5,133 nt of DNA from Bacillota bacterium (GTDB taxonomy: Bacteria > Bacillota > Bacilli > Calditerricolales > Calditerricolaceae), in NCBI GenBank assembly GCA_017577925.1, contig PKQU01000140.1, forward strand, positions 1 to 5,133, given 5' to 3'. Numbering within the stretch: position 1 is the first letter of the stretch; the number at the start of each line of letters is the position of its first letter. The position numbers were made by a program, and so were the translations under genes. Below the pieces are notes generated by a model. That model searched no databases. It was not told where the DNA came from and saw only the letters and a program-made list of their open reading frames with translations. This document shows, piece after piece, positions 4,460 through 5,133 of the stretch.

Positions 4460-5133
4460 TTATGGCGCATACAGCAAGGCCAACTCGACGGTGTGCCGGT
4501 TGCGCGCGTCGATCTCGGACCGCCGCGGGATGGGCGGGACGATGTCCGGAGGATCCAACAACCGCTGGGGGAGGGGGACCGGGCTCTGGGCCTGCCAGCG
4601 TTCCCGCCAGGAAGGCGGCAGTTCGGGATTGCCGGCGAAGGGACGGTCGACCAGCTCCGCCCACAGGAGGGCCCACGCGCGCGGTACGACGCGCCAGATG
4701 TCATAGCCGCCCCCGCCGACAGCGACGAGGCGCCCGTCGCACAGTTCGTGGGCCAGGCGGTGGGCCAACTTGGGAATTTCCGCGTAGATGCGCGTCGTGG
4801 CGCACAAGTGGCTGAGCGGATCCCACACGTGGGCGTCGCAGCCGTTCTGGGTGATGATGATGTCGGGGCGGAAGCGGTGCGCCACGCGCTCCACCACGGT
4901 CGTGTAGCATTCCAGCCAGGAATCGTCCTCGGTGAAGGGTTCGAGCGGCACGTTGATGCTGCGTCCGAAGCCGGGGCCGTCGCCCCGCTCATGGACGAAG
5001 CCGGTCCCGGGGAAAAGGGTGCGGCCCGTTTCGTGAAGGGAAACGGTGAGCACGTCGGGGTCGTCGTAAAAGGCCCACTGCACGCCGTCGCCGTGGTGGG
5101 CGTCGGTGTCGAGATACAGCACGCGCGCGCCGT
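4460..5133 (-). CDS. acuC: Acetoin utilization protein AcuC (class I HDAC-like lysine deacetylase), C-terminal part
   Basis: The frame is open from the right edge to TAA at 4462-4460 and gives 223 complete codons. The true start lies outside; the internal GTG at 5122 is a valine in GARVLYLDTDAHHGDGVQ, not a start. Counting from the first complete codon, D10 and H12 in LDTDAHHGDG and D99 in QNGCDAHVWDPLSHL are the three zinc ligands of the arginase/HDAC fold, and Y143 in GGGGYD is the transition-state tyrosine. HETGRTLFPGTG (33-44), PLEPFTEDDSW (62-72) and RIYAEI (114-118 region) are further AcuC-type segments. In B. subtilis, AcuC removes the acetyl group that AcuA puts on acetyl-CoA synthetase, reactivating it. 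acuA and acuB, if present, would lie to the right. It converges on mtnN/ccpA and leads into the small membrane gene. AcuC is the best family match; another HDAC-like amidohydrolase is less likely given the synteny. Confidence 0.92.
   Translation of the reverse strand, partial: GARVLYLDTDAHHGDGVQWAFYDDPDVLTVSLHETGRTLFPGTGFVHERGDGPGFGRSINVPLEPFTEDDSWLECYTTVVERVAHRFRPDIIITQNGCDAHVWDPLSHLCATTRIYAEIPKLAHRLAHELCDGRLVAVGGGGYDIWRVVPRAWALLWAELVDRPFAGNPELPPSWRERWQAQSPVPLPQRLLDPPDIVPPIPRRSEIDARNRHTVELALLYAP

Noticed and set aside
3858..4676. Minus-strand open frame of 272 codons covering mtnN, the small membrane gene and acuC.
   Set aside because: It crosses three better supported genes and encodes an Arg/Pro/Ser-rich product without motifs.
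4426..4992. Alternative 188-codon minus-strand frame within acuC.
   Set aside because: It is out of frame with acuC, whose zinc ligands and GGGGY motif identify the true frame.

Overview
This window looks like chromosomal DNA from a GC-rich, probably thermophilic, spore-forming member of the Bacillales (Firmicutes). The evidence is two CotF-type spore coat genes, a CcpA closely resembling the Bacillus protein, a Bacillus-type chorismate mutase/DAHP synthase fusion, strong AGGAGG-type ribosome binding sites, and frequent GTG or TTG starts. The order aroA-ccpA-(insert)-acuC, with acuC facing ccpA tail-to-tail, is the arrangement I recall from the Bacillus subtilis aroA-ccpA-motPS-acuC region. 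The genus cannot be fixed from this sequence.

Layout, left to right. (1) 1-169, minus strand: N-terminal end of an isocitrate/isopropylmalate dehydrogenase family protein, with a TATAAT box and a 15-bp palindrome in its leader. (2) 327-912, plus strand: two small helical CotF-like spore proteins, the first starting at TTG and the second at GTG. (3) 970-2046, plus: bifunctional chorismate mutase/DAHP synthase (aroA), whose sigma-A promoter begins inside the stop codon of the upstream coat gene. (4) 2047-2309: the aroA 3' region with an intrinsic terminator, then a separate ccpA promoter and a cre-like site next to the ccpA ribosome binding site. (5) 2310-3335, plus: ccpA. (6) 3336-3537: a hairpin terminator, an extended -10 promoter and an approximately 80-nt leader. 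(7) 3538-4257, plus: mtnN, the MTA/SAH nucleosidase. (8) 4232-4429, minus: a 65-aa three-helix membrane protein that overlaps the end of mtnN by 26 bp. (9) 4460-5133, minus: the C-terminal part of acuC, a class I HDAC-like deacetylase, running off the right edge.

How the genes fit together. AroA starts the shikimate pathway. CcpA is the master carbon catabolite regulator. AcuC in B. subtilis keeps acetyl-CoA synthetase active by deacetylation. MtnN salvages MTA and SAH. The last three families join carbon-overflow and acetate control to methyl-cycle housekeeping. The coat proteins belong to sporulation and appear to be neighbours of aroA rather than functional partners.

I see no transposon, CRISPR array, tRNA, rRNA or defence system, and nothing that amounts to an undescribed multi-gene system. 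The points worth a second look are regulatory (the cre-like site at ccpA, the palindrome in the dehydrogenase leader, the hairpins around aroA and mtnN), the unrecognised small membrane protein, and the divergent signature of the dehydrogenase-family protein.
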